This document shows positions 7,800 through 17,500 of a stretch of 64,000 nucleotides of DNA, piece by piece. Below the pieces are notes generated by a model. The model was not told the DNA's origin. It searched no databases and saw nothing but the letters and a program-made list of their open reading frames with translations. The DNA lies in assembly GCA_017309115.1 (NCBI GenBank), contig JAFLEF010000003.1, forward strand, positions 124,001 through 188,000, written 5' to 3'. The translations under genes and the position numbers were made by a program. This stretch comes from Verrucomicrobiota bacterium (lineage in GTDB: Bacteria; Verrucomicrobiota; Verrucomicrobiia; Limisphaerales; UBA9464). Position 1 is the first letter of the stretch, and every line of letters starts with the position of its first letter.

Positions 7800-10523
7800 T
7801 CAGCGCCTCGTGCCCTCGTCGGCTACAGACTCTCCGCGGGGTTCGGACAAGACCTCCCAGTAACCTTCAGCGGCATGGAGGGGCGCCGAGAAGGGAGTGA
7901 GGTAGCCGTCACCGCGAAGGATTGGACTGGGGGGCTCCGGCGTCCCGTTTAGGGAAGCGCGATGACGAATCACGTAGCTTCGATCGGGCTGGGTAAAGAG
8001 TCCGGCCTGGAATTCGGTGCCGATGACTGACGATGTCGAAAGCTGCTGAGCCGAGTCGGGGAGGAGTCGTTCAATTGAGGTGACGCCGGAACCCACGATT
8101 CCCACCAGGGCTGAACCGTCCGGCAAGGCCGCGATGGCCGTGATGTGGGTAGGCGTTCGGTTCGTGGAGAAACGATCCTCAAAGAGTTCGTCGAAACTTC
8201 CGTCAGGCCGCCACCGCATCAGCCTTTCCCCCGAATTGGCGCGGCTTCGGATTGGATGGATCCATCGGCCGTCCGGCAATCGCGCTGAGCGATGGTCGGT
8301 CGTTCCGAAGCTAAAGGAGCTCAAGTCGGCGGGAAACGCTTTCAGGAGCTCGCCATCGGAACTCGAACGGCGAAACGGAAATCCAGTAACCAAGGTGCTG
8401 TCGGGATCGATTCTGATCGAATACACCGCGTTTTGGCTGCGCTGAAAGGCAGGGTCAGCAGTGCCGTTCTCCAGCAGCCGGACGAGACCCAGGGGAATCG
8501 GATTGGTGAGGCTGCCTTCCGAATTGAACTCAGCTCCGCCGGCGAGCACCCGGCCCTGAGGGTCACGGGCCAAGGTGTTGACCATTTGGTAGGGAAGAAA
8601 AATGGAGGACGCGTCGAAGGATGAATCCCAGGAAAGGTCGGCCTTAAGCCGAGCCAAACGAAACGCGGGTGCGGAATTGACCTGAGAGAAACGACCGGCA
8701 ATGAGCCAGCGGCCATCTGGAAGTTCCAGTACCGCGGTGACGGAAGGTGGGTCGAGTCGAGGAAACGCCCGGGACAGGCGCTGGCCTGAAGTCGATAGTT
8801 CCACCAAACCCGACGCCGGCGCGCCTGCCCACGATTCGAAATAGCCCGCCACGAGGATCGTTCCAGTCGTGCTGCTTTGAAGTAGTTCCACCAACCCGGC
8901 CCCCTGGATCACTCCGTTCGATCCGAAGGTGAGATCGAGGCGTCCGTCCGCAGTAAAGCAGGCGATTAAGGGATAAGTATCTCCCAATTTTGGTGCGTTC
9001 AGACTGCACAGGATGCGGCCGTCGAGCAGCGGCAGGATTTGGGTGACTTGACCAAGATCACCCAACGGTCCGGAGAACTGAGTCCAGCTAAGTCCGGGTC
9101 GGGGACTGCGGACTCCTAGGTCGACCTGGCCAAAGGAGAGTTCCTGGTTCCCCTCCGAATTTGAAGCGACGAGGCGGAACTCTCCCACGTCCGTGGCGTT
9201 GGTGATGGGCCGACGCAAGCCCGGGTAGGTTTCGCCGGGAAGGGGCTGGCCGTTGCGATACCATTGGAGTTCGGGAGTCGGAGAACCCGTGACGCGTGCG
9301 GTCAGATAAAGAATCTCATTGGTCCCAATCCGAGGCTTTGCGTGCTGAAGTTCAATTTGGGGTGCGGCCGGCTTGGGCACGTAGGCGATAAGCCGCGCCA
9401 ACCGGGGCCGCTTGACTCCGTTAATGGACTGAAACCCGCCCGAGATGTAGAGCCGGCCTTCGTCATCCAAAACAGCACCCGAGATCTGGGACCCAGGGGG
9501 ATCGAAGTCGACCCGAAACGACGAGTCGAGGGTGCCGTCGGGCTCGAGTCGGACGAGGCATTCGACCGGAACGCCGTTCCATTCGCGAAAGCTGTTGCCG
9601 ACCACGATGACTCGCCCGTCGGGTTGGACAAATCGGAGGGAATTAACATCCGAGTAGTCCGCGAACACACGGCCCACAATCCCTTGTTCGCTCACAAAAG
9701 CCATCCGGCGATCCACCACTCCGTTCGTGGAATGATACTCGATGCCCACAAGCACTTCGTCATTTGTGCCGAGACTCACGGAATAGGGGCGACCAGCACT
9801 GAAGTTCGTCGGTGAGATGCCCAAGGTCGGACCCGGGTTCCAGGTTGGATCGGGACGTCCGTCAGCGAGTAATCTGACCAACCCCAGTCGTTCCACTCCA
9901 CCCACGGTGTCGAAGTTGCCGACCACAATGAGTCGGCCTTTTGAATCTGCGGTGGCGCTGGAGAATTTCGCGCCACTGCCGTTGGGATTTGTCGACAGCA
10001 AAGTTTGCATTCGGGTGTTGGCGCGATAGTTGAGGTCTTCGCGTCCTTCCGGATTCAGGCGAATGAAGAAGTCGAAGTCCTTCAAAATGACGGACCCGTC
10101 CCGGAGGAGGAAAACTGTATTCCCAAAGCCTATGTTGACCCCCGGAAGTTTGGCAAAAGTCCCGGTGGACTGTTCCCAATAGGCTGCGCCCATCGTGCGA
10201 AGTAGAAATCCCCCGGAAGGACCGGGAATGAACTCGGAGACGGCGTGGGTCACGGGTGACTTCAACTCCCAGGCACTATCCAGACTCCCATCGTCGTTGA
10301 GCCGACTGAAGGGGATCTCAGGCGGCCCCCCGGAGACGTAGAGCCGCCGGTCGAAGGACCTGAGGAAATTGAACCATTGCTGATAGTTTGAGGGTGGCGT
10401 GAAGCTGACATCAACTTGGGCAGACTGGGCGGTGGGGACCAGAGTGGCCAAGGCGGCGAACATGAGAGAAAGAAGCTCGGGGACTCTTCCGCGGGTCCAA
10501 TGGATGAGGGGATTCGTGATCAT
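7800..10523 (-). CDS. Secreted delta-60 repeat protein with Ig-like domain
   Basis: A 907-residue exported protein: signal peptide MITNPLIHW...LVPTAQSAQ, then repeated delta-60-type units of about 55-60 residues with the pattern RL..DG..D..F/W (for example GLVRLLADGRPDPTW, LVRLEPDGTLDSSF, GLVRLLENGTADPAF). These predict a beta-propeller-like fold. A central Ig-like segment (about 385-465; ELQWYRNGQPLPGE ... GEFRLVASNSEG) separates two propeller blocks. Such proteins are frequent in Verrucomicrobiota and have no defined function. The start ATG at 10523 follows a clear intergenic gap. A second, longer member lies at 43523-47779. Confidence 0.82.
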   Translation of the reverse strand: MITNPLIHWTRGRVPELLSLMFAALATLVPTAQSAQVDVSFTPPSNYQQWFNFLRSFDRRLYVSGGPPEIPFSRLNDDGSLDSAWELKSPVTHAVSEFIPGPSGGFLLRTMGAAYWEQSTGTFAKLPGVNIGFGNTVFLLRDGSVILKDFDFFIRLNPEGREDLNYRANTRMQTLLSTNPNGSGAKFSSATADSKGRLIVVGNFDTVGGVERLGLVRLLADGRPDPTWNPGPTLGISPTNFSAGRPYSVSLGTNDEVLVGIEYHSTNGVVDRRMAFVSEQGIVGRVFADYSDVNSLRFVQPDGRVIVVGNSFREWNGVPVECLVRLEPDGTLDSSFRVDFDPPGSQISGAVLDDEGRLYISGGFQSINGVKRPRLARLIAYVPKPAAPQIELQHAKPRIGTNEILYLTARVTGSPTPELQWYRNGQPLPGETYPGLRRPITNATDVGEFRLVASNSEGNQELSFGQVDLGVRSPRPGLSWTQFSGPLGDLGQVTQILPLLDGRILCSLNAPKLGDTYPLIACFTADGRLDLTFGSNGVIQGAGLVELLQSSTTGTILVAGYFESWAGAPASGLVELSTSGQRLSRAFPRLDPPSVTAVLELPDGRWLIAGRFSQVNSAPAFRLARLKADLSWDSSFDASSIFLPYQMVNTLARDPQGRVLAGGAEFNSEGSLTNPIPLGLVRLLENGTADPAFQRSQNAVYSIRIDPDSTLVTGFPFRRSSSDGELLKAFPADLSSFSFGTTDHRSARLPDGRWIHPIRSRANSGERLMRWRPDGSFDELFEDRFSTNRTPTHITAIAALPDGSALVGIVGSGVTSIERLLPDSAQQLSTSSVIGTEFQAGLFTQPDRSYVIRHRASLNGTPEPPSPILRGDGYLTPFSAPLHAAEGYWEVLSEPRGESVADEGTRR

Positions 10524-10668
10524 GAGACTATCGGGTTACGGCTGTAATTGTTTTATGGGTGGTCGACGTTTGCAACCATAAACTATTCAGCGAGGAACGA
10601 TCGGACGGATTCATCGACGGCGAGGACGTCGGCGATCCGGGAAACCGCTGCTGCATCGGGGCGGCAGC

Positions 10669-13332
10669 TCAGCGAATGGTCACGAAGTCGTTATGGTTGA
10701 AGAGCACCAGAACGAGGTTTTCTAAGGCGCGTTGACGCGGCGGGGTTGAACCAGAACTCACGGAACGGAGGCTGAGGAACTCTTGACACTGCTGCTGCTC
10801 CTGACGAGTCGGCTTCCGGGCGAGAATGCGTTCAAATGCCAGTTCCACCCAGCGCTGGTCATCGTCTCCGGCTTCGGCGGTTAACCGGGCAGCGAGTACG
10901 GCGGCCTGCCGGGTGACGAGTTCGCTGTTGCCCAGGGCCAGCGCTTGTTGCGGCATGATGCTTGGGTGGCGTTCGTAGCATTCGGTGACCCCGGCGCCAT
11001 CGAAGATTTGGAGAAACTCCGCCTGCTTCTCGGCCGCATGGCGGAAGTAAATCGATCGGCGCGGCGTGGTGAGGGCTTGTGCGTGATCCAGATCCGGACC
11101 GCCTCGGGTCAGATCCAGGGAGCCGCTGGCGTAGAGAACGTTGTCTCGGACGGCTTCGGCCTCGAGTCGGCGCGAGTTCATTCGCCACAGAAACCGATTG
11201 TCCGGATCCGCGGCGAGATTCGCATCTTCGGGCGTGGATGACATCCGGTAGGCCGCGCTGGTCACCATCAGGCGATGCAGATGACGGAAGGACCAGGGTT
11301 TTTCCGACGCACGAACCGAGGGCGACATAAACTCCGCGGCGAGCCAGTCGAGGAGTTGGGGGTTCGTGGGCGGGCGTCCGTTTCGTCCGAAGTCGGCTGG
11401 GGAACCCACTAGGCCGCGTCCGAAGTGTCGGAGCCAAACGTGGTTCACTGCTACCCGGGCGGTAAGCGGATGATCCGGTCGAACGATCCAGCGGGCGAAC
11501 GCCAGGCGACGTCCGGTGCTCGTGGCGGGGAAGGATTCCGTAGGGCGGGGTTGGAAGCGGGCGTGGAGCGGCTCCGCCAGGGCAGCAGTCGCTTTGGCCA
11601 ACTGCTGATTGGCTTCGGTGAGTTTCTTGCGGCCTTCCTCCACCTGATTCGTGGCCTGGGCCAGCGCAGACTCTGCTTGGAGCTGGCGCCAGCGGGCTTC
11701 GGCGACGTTGGCGGTCAGTTGGAGCAGAGCGGTATTCGTGGCATGCCGTTGGGCGGCGATCGGGTCGGCGAGGCGCGGGCCGAGACTCGTCGGTTCGGTC
11801 AGCAGCAGGGCTTCCAGTGCGGCGTGCTGTTTCTCCGCGACGTCCAACCTGAGTTCGACGTCCCGGCGAGCGGGCGCCGTCAGAGTGTCATTGGTGGAAG
11901 CCTTGACCCATTCGAGCCGCGCCTGCTGAAGCTTCTGGTCACTCGCCGTCCAAACATCCTGGCGAACGAAGTCCCGCAAATCCGGCTGGGCGGCGGACCA
12001 CGGCAGTTGGACTTCCTGCACCTCGAGCCGTCCACCGAGCACGCGAGGAACGCCGGGCGGAATGACTTCGTTGGTCAGCGGATGCCGCTCGTCGCCCCGG
12101 ACCAGAAACCAGGTCGGCGCGTTGGTGGAATCGTAGGTACGGACCACGCCATCCCGGGCAGTGTCGAGTTGCCCCGGTCGACGGTCGGTGCGGACCTGAT
12201 GCGGTTCGAAGATCGCGCGGAGCTCGAAGTACTCCCGCTGCGAAATGGGATCGAACATGTGGTCGTGGCACTTGGCGCAGCCCATGGTGACGCCAAAGAA
12301 GGCTTGGGAGGTGTGTTTGACGGTGTCCTCCAGCCATTGCTCGCGCGAAAGCATCTTGTAGTTGCGAACGAGGAATCCGGTGGCGCGCAGGGCGTCGGGA
12401 TCTTCCGGCGCGAGTTCATCGGCGGCCAACATCTCGGTGACCATGCGATCATACGGACGATCGGTATTGAGGGATTCCACGATCCAGTCGCGCCAGCGCC
12501 AGATGTGCGGTTTGGAATCGCGGATTTGGTTGCCGTCCGCCCAGCCGGCCCAGTCGCTGTAGCGCCAGACATCCATCCAATGCCGTGCCCAGCGTTCGCC
12601 ATGGCGGGGATCCTGGAGCAGGCGATCGACGACCTGTTCATAGGCATCAGGCGCGGCATTGGTCAGGAAGGCGCGTTGTTCCTCGGGCGTGGGGTTCAGA
12701 CCGATCAGATCCTGGTACACTCGCCGCAAGAGAACTTCCCGCGACGCTTCCGGGCGCGGTCGCAGGCCACGGGCGGACCACTCCGCAGCGAGGAACGCGT
12801 CGATCGGATTGCGGGCCTGGAATCCGGGAATCGCGGGTGTGGGCAGCCGGGGACGAACGACGGATTCGAAGGGCTTCCAGCGGTAACTGGCGAGGAACTG
12901 GGCGAATTCGGTCTGCCGTTCCGTAGCCGTCTGAAGTTGGTCGGCGGTGGGGAGGTCCTGGGCATTGCCGGGCTGATGACCCAGGAGCAGTTCCGTTTCG
13001 TTGGACACGCCATCGCCGTCGGCGTCTTCGGTGGCGATCCGGGCCAATCTAAGTTCCAGGGTGCGTTCCTGGCCCGCGGCCCGGAGTTCGTCGCCCAGAA
13101 CTTTGAGCCGATGACCGAAGGCGTTGTGCGGAAACTCCTCGAGTGATTCCGGGGCCTTGAGATCACTGGGTTGGTGACAGGTGGCGCAGCGGGCGAGGGC
13201 AGGCTTGAGAAAGCGATCGTAATGCTTTTCCAGAGCCGCCCGATTGGCCGGGGTGGCGTGCAGGCCGGCTGCGAAGAATAGCGCCCACCCGAGGGCGGCA
13301 CCGACGCGACGAAGCTGGGAAAGCAGATTCAC
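10669..13332 (-). CDS. DUF1549/DUF1553 cytochrome-type secreted protein
   Basis: An 887-residue protein with a signal peptide (VGAALGWALFFAAGLHAT). A CATCH haem-c motif lies near residue 50 and a calcium-binding-like DADGDGVSNETE segment near 105. The DUF1549 (PSCyt2) domain begins at NPIDAFLAAEW (about 175) and includes HWMDVWRYSDW and a second CxxCH (MGCAKCHDHMFDP). A coiled stretch (about 500-580) precedes the DUF1553 (PSD1) domain (LTARVAVNHVWLRHFGRGLVGSPADFG ... PTNPQLLDWLA). This architecture is a hallmark of the PVC superphylum and is linked by context to periplasmic sugar and polysaccharide breakdown. The usual partner DUF1501 is not next to it. The gene lies upstream of the delta-60 gene on the same strand. 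Confidence 0.92.
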   Translation of the reverse strand: MNLLSQLRRVGAALGWALFFAAGLHATPANRAALEKHYDRFLKPALARCATCHQPSDLKAPESLEEFPHNAFGHRLKVLGDELRAAGQERTLELRLARIATEDADGDGVSNETELLLGHQPGNAQDLPTADQLQTATERQTEFAQFLASYRWKPFESVVRPRLPTPAIPGFQARNPIDAFLAAEWSARGLRPRPEASREVLLRRVYQDLIGLNPTPEEQRAFLTNAAPDAYEQVVDRLLQDPRHGERWARHWMDVWRYSDWAGWADGNQIRDSKPHIWRWRDWIVESLNTDRPYDRMVTEMLAADELAPEDPDALRATGFLVRNYKMLSREQWLEDTVKHTSQAFFGVTMGCAKCHDHMFDPISQREYFELRAIFEPHQVRTDRRPGQLDTARDGVVRTYDSTNAPTWFLVRGDERHPLTNEVIPPGVPRVLGGRLEVQEVQLPWSAAQPDLRDFVRQDVWTASDQKLQQARLEWVKASTNDTLTAPARRDVELRLDVAEKQHAALEALLLTEPTSLGPRLADPIAAQRHATNTALLQLTANVAEARWRQLQAESALAQATNQVEEGRKKLTEANQQLAKATAALAEPLHARFQPRPTESFPATSTGRRLAFARWIVRPDHPLTARVAVNHVWLRHFGRGLVGSPADFGRNGRPPTNPQLLDWLAAEFMSPSVRASEKPWSFRHLHRLMVTSAAYRMSSTPEDANLAADPDNRFLWRMNSRRLEAEAVRDNVLYASGSLDLTRGGPDLDHAQALTTPRRSIYFRHAAEKQAEFLQIFDGAGVTECYERHPSIMPQQALALGNSELVTRQAAVLAARLTAEAGDDDQRWVELAFERILARKPTRQEQQQCQEFLSLRSVSSGSTPPRQRALENLVLVLFNHNDFVTIR

Positions 13333-13411
13333 GGCGAACGGTAGGGATTTATCACGAACGCCGCGCCGTCACCAAGGGAAGACCTGAATTTATGGGCTGG
13401 AAGCGCGAAGA

Positions 13412-13503
13412 GGTAGGGCGAGGTTCCACCGAGCCGATTGTGTCTCGACGATGGGCGCGTAGGGAGTCCACAAGCGAACGGCTCCGCGGAACGTCGCCCT
13501 ACC
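13412..13503. repeat. 92-bp MITE-like element, copy 1
   Basis: Exactly 92 bp with imperfect 24-bp terminal inverted repeats: left arm starts GGTAGGGCGAGGTTCC, right arm ends GGAACGTCGCCCTACC. The centre is 44 nt. A full second copy in the opposite orientation is at 56822-56913 and a truncated copy is at 14325-14380. It sits between the DUF1553 and ThuA genes. Confidence 0.7.
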
Positions 13504-13518
13504 CGGGGAGGTTATCTG

Positions 13519-14274
13519 TCAGGGGTCCAGCCGTCCAGAAGCCCAGAGCAGACCTCGGCCCACGTAATTCAGGAAGACGGGGTCGGCAAAGGTCTCGTCG
13601 GAATGGCCGTAGGTGGTGCCGAAAACGCGGGCTTTGCCGTACTGATTGATCCAAGCGACTGGATACGCCTTCCCATCGAGTTCGCTCACGGAGGTCGCCA
13701 GCGGAGTAGCGGTGGGCCAGACCTTGTCGATGATGTAGAGCTCGTCTTTGGGCGTGATCCAGTTTTCGGGCATGCCTTGAAGTATGGGATGCTGCGGCAG
13801 GACCTTCTTCACCGGATAGCGGCTCATGTGGTCGTGACGCTTGCTGGTGACTCCGAGGAATTGGCGCCAGTCATCGACCTCCGCAGCGCGATACGTGTGC
13901 ATGGCGCAGTGGATGACCACGGCGGGAACGCCGGCGTGATGCGCCGCGGTGATCTGGCGGATGTAGTCCACCGACTTGGTGTCGGCGAAGCATTCGTTGT
14001 GCACCACCACGTCGTAGCCTTCGGCCCATTTCGGATTGGCGTAGAGTGGGATCTCGGCCCGGGTGCCGTTGCCGCCTTCGTTGACCACGGTCCAGGTCAC
14101 CGGCGCGAGTTTGCTGACGGCATTGGTCAGTTGCGCGCTCTGGAACGGGTAATTGTGGCAACAGCCGCCGGTGATCAGGAGCACGCGCAGTGGCTTGGGC
14201 GCGTCGGCCGCCTGGAGTGCGCTCCACATCCACACGCATCCCAATACGGCCGTCCAAAACCCTCGGAAGATCAT
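13519..14274 (-). CDS. ThuA-like glutamine-amidotransferase-fold protein
   Basis: A 251-residue secreted protein with signal peptide MIFRGFWTAVLGCVWMWSALQAAD; the ATG at 14274 was chosen because the longer frame runs into a truncated repeat copy. The body fits the ThuA family (class I glutamine-amidotransferase-like fold): RVLLITGGCCHNY, YDVVVHNECFAD, AGVPAVVIHCAMHTYR, the KRHDHM region and the late KARVFGTTYGHSDETF. In ThuA relatives this fold acts on oxidised sugars (trehalose/ketosugar utilisation). A DUF1080 protein at 18704 and a DUF1553 protein nearby fit the same theme of periplasmic carbohydrate oxidation products. The substrate is not known. Confidence 0.88.
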   Translation of the reverse strand: MIFRGFWTAVLGCVWMWSALQAADAPKPLRVLLITGGCCHNYPFQSAQLTNAVSKLAPVTWTVVNEGGNGTRAEIPLYANPKWAEGYDVVVHNECFADTKSVDYIRQITAAHHAGVPAVVIHCAMHTYRAAEVDDWRQFLGVTSKRHDHMSRYPVKKVLPQHPILQGMPENWITPKDELYIIDKVWPTATPLATSVSELDGKAYPVAWINQYGKARVFGTTYGHSDETFADPVFLNYVGRGLLWASGRLDP

Positions 14275-14324
14275 GAGCTGAGAATGATCCGAGCCCGTCC
14301 CGCGGGTCAAACCACGCTTTTGTG

Positions 14325-14380
14325 CGGAATGACATGTGGGGAGTCCACGCGCGTACGGCTCCGCGGAGCGTCGCCCCACC
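14325..14380. repeat. Truncated copy of the 92-bp element
   Basis: The right half of the 92-bp element: the centre (ATGACATG onward) plus the full right arm, starting GGCTCCGCGGAGCG and ending CGCCCCACC. The left arm is absent. Confidence 0.6.
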
Positions 14381-14534
14381 GGCCAGGGCTACGTTCCGGC
14401 GCTTCGCTCGAAATCGCGGGGACGGTCCAGCGGCCCATCCCTACCGTCGCGTTTCCGAATTCCACTCCGACTTCCAATTCTTTGATTCTCGCGGAGTCCG
14501 GTTCGGAGTAACACCGGATCAACAGGCGATACTC

Positions 14535-17500
14535 ATGAAGATCCGGCAACTCCGATGGCTGTGGTGGCTCTGGTTGTGGGGATGGGCGGCCGTTGCGGCG
14601 ACGCCCTCCAGAATTCCCGAGGCTCTGCAGCCCTGGGAAGCGTGGGCGACTTGGGACGACGCCAATCGTTTTTGTCCAACGCCCTACTCCAATCCGGAGG
14701 CGCATCAGTGTTTCTGGCCGTCCCAACTCGACCTTCGCGTTGGGACCAACGGAGCCAGTTTCGAATTGCAGGTGATGGTCTACTGCGCGACGTGGGTGCC
14801 GTTGCCCGGGGGGACAGATCTTTGGCCGAGTCAGGTTCAGGACAACAACCTTCCGGCGGCGGTTTTGCCCCGGGACGGAATTCCAACCGTTCGACTCGAG
14901 CCAGGAAGGCACCTCCTGACCGGCAGTTACCGGTGGGTCGACTTCCCGCAACGGATCGCGATCCCGCCGGCGATTGGGATTTTATCACTAATCCTGGAAG
15001 GACGTCCCGTGACGAATCCGGTCTGGGATGCCGAGGGTCAGCTCTGGTTGAAGCGCGAGGGACTGACCGGTCCGGCCGAGGAGAACTTCCTGTCGGTGAA
15101 ACTGTACTCGTTGCTGGAGGACGGAATCCCGTTGTGGCTTCGGCAGGAGATTGAGTTGACGGTCTCGGGTCGGAGCCGGGAAGAGGAACTCGGCGGCATT
15201 CTGCCGGAGGGATGGCGACTCGCTTCCGTCTCCGGACCTCTGCCGGTGGCGGTGGACGAATCCGGCCGGGCGAAGGTTCAGGTTCGCGCGGGCAAATGGA
15301 CGCTACGGTTGGACGCGTTTCGATTCGACGACCCGAAGGAGTATCGCTTCGCGGCGGGCGTTACGCCGGCGGTCGCGGAAGAGTTGGTGGCATTTCGGGC
15401 CCGGCCCGATTTCCGGGTCCTGGAGATTGGCGGAGCGACGTCCATTGACGTTTCGCAAACCACCTTTCCCGAGAAATGGCGTGAACTACCGGTGTTCCGC
15501 TGGGACACCACCTCGCCGTTTCGTCTGGAGCAGCGGATGCGCGGCCGGGGGGATCAGAAGCCGGAGGGACTGAGCCTCGCGCGGGAATGGTGGCTGGATG
15601 AGGACGGGAAGGGCCTCACGTTTCGCGATCGCATCACCGGGTCGCGTCAGGAGATCTGGCGCCTGGACGTGGCGGAGGGCGAGGAACTGGGGTCGGTCCA
15701 AAGTCAGGGCGTGGGCCAGTTGATCACCGAGAATCCGCAGAACGGGGCGCCGGGGGTGGAGATTCGAAAACGCGATCTGAATCTGGAAGCGACCGGTCGG
15801 ATGGTCCGGGCGCGAGAGTACTCTGCAACCGGATGGCGGACGGATGCGGATTCGCTTCAAGTGTCCCTGAACTTACCGCCCGGCTGGCGACTGCTGGCGT
15901 TGTTCGGTGCCGATTGGGTCCAAGGAGATTGGCTCACGGCGTGGACGCTGCTGGATTTGTTCCTTCTGCTGATCTTTTCGATGACCGTGTTTCGTCTCTG
16001 GGGATTCCGCGTGGCGGTGCTGGCTTTTCTGGCCTTCGGCTTGGCGTATCACGAACCGGGCGCCCCGCGATATCTCTGGTTGCTGCTCCTGATTCCCCTC
16101 GCGCTCCAGCGGGTGGTGCCTGAGGGCTGGGCGCGGAGATTGGTTCAAGCGACTTCCTGGACCGCAATGCTCCTGCTGTTTCTGGCACTGGCGCCGTTTG
16201 TGGCCCGGCAGATTCAGCAGGCGATTTATCCTCAACTTGAAATTGTCTCCGCCGGTCGTCTGCTGTTTTCGCCGCAGCGTTACACGGTGAACCAGGTGTC
16301 CTTGGCGGAGAATGCCCCGGCCTCTGGCGACACCATTTCGGCCGCCAAGCAAATGCGGCCCGAACTGGCGCGTCGTTACGGACTCTCCGGTCCTTCGCTC
16401 TCGAATCTGAGTTACGATTCCAAGGCTCGCATTCAGACTGGTCCGGGCGTGCCGGAATGGTCGTGGCGGGCGGTTCGCTTTGGCTGGAACGGGCCGGTTC
16501 AAGCCTCCCAACAGGTTCGCCCCATCCTGATTTCACTAACCTGGGAACGGATCTTCACCCTCTTGCGCGTGGCGTTGTTGCTGACTTTGGCGGCCTTGCT
16601 GTTTCGGGCCGGGAGCCGCCCGCGAACTGCGGGAGGAACCCCGCCCAAAGCCGTGGCGCTCGCCGCCCTGATGCTTCTGCCACTGTTTTCTATTCCCGTT
16701 CAGGCGGCGGAAACCGAGGTGCCAGTGGCCTTGGGGGCAATACCAGACGCGGCCACCTTGGCGAAACTGCGGGAGCGTCTGCTGACGCCGTCGGATGCGT
16801 TTCCGAATGCAGCGAGTATTTCCTCAGTTCGCCTCAGTCTGCGCGAACGTCGGATCAACATGGTGGCGGAGATTCATGCTGCGGTGCAGACCTCCGTTCC
16901 TTTGCCGGGTCGGCTGCCGGCTTGGTCGCCGTTGCGAGTGCTCGTGGACGGCAAACCGGAAACTGCGTTGCGTCGTGAGGATGGTTTTCTGTGGGTGGTG
17001 TTGCCGGCGGGAGTGCACCAGGTGCAAGTGGAGGGGTTGCTCGCGGCGGAGGGCGATTGGCAGTGGACGTTCCATCTCAAGCCGCATCAGGTGTCGATCG
17101 AAGCCCCGGGTTGGACTGTCAGCGGCGTTCGTCCAAATGGCGTTCCCGAACAACAGGTCTTTTTCGCTCCGGTTCAGAAGGCGACGGCCAGTCAGGTCAG
17201 CTATGAACGCCAGGAATTCCAAGCCGTGGCGCAAGTGGAGCGTCAGTTGGAATTGGGTCTGGTCTGGCAGGTGCGCACGAAGGTCACCCGACTTTCGCCG
17301 GCAGGACGCGCCGTGGCTCTGAGGGTGCCGCTGCTTCCGGGAGAGAATGTCTTGAGCGCCAATGCCGTGGTTCAGGACGGTGGTATTGAGGTTCGTCTAG
17401 GCGCGCAGGAACCTTCCTTCGAATGGACCAGCGGACTCACCGTGAGTAATCAACTGATTCTGGCCACCCGAACCAATGACACCTGGGTGGAACGGTGGCA

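Noticed and set aside
11425..13146. 573-residue plus-strand open frame
   Set aside because: Lies wholly inside the DUF1549/DUF1553 gene on the other strand and has no known domain.
13438..14511. 357-residue plus-strand open frame
   Set aside because: Overlaps the ThuA-like gene antisense and runs through the repeat copies; the ThuA fold is clear on the minus strand.
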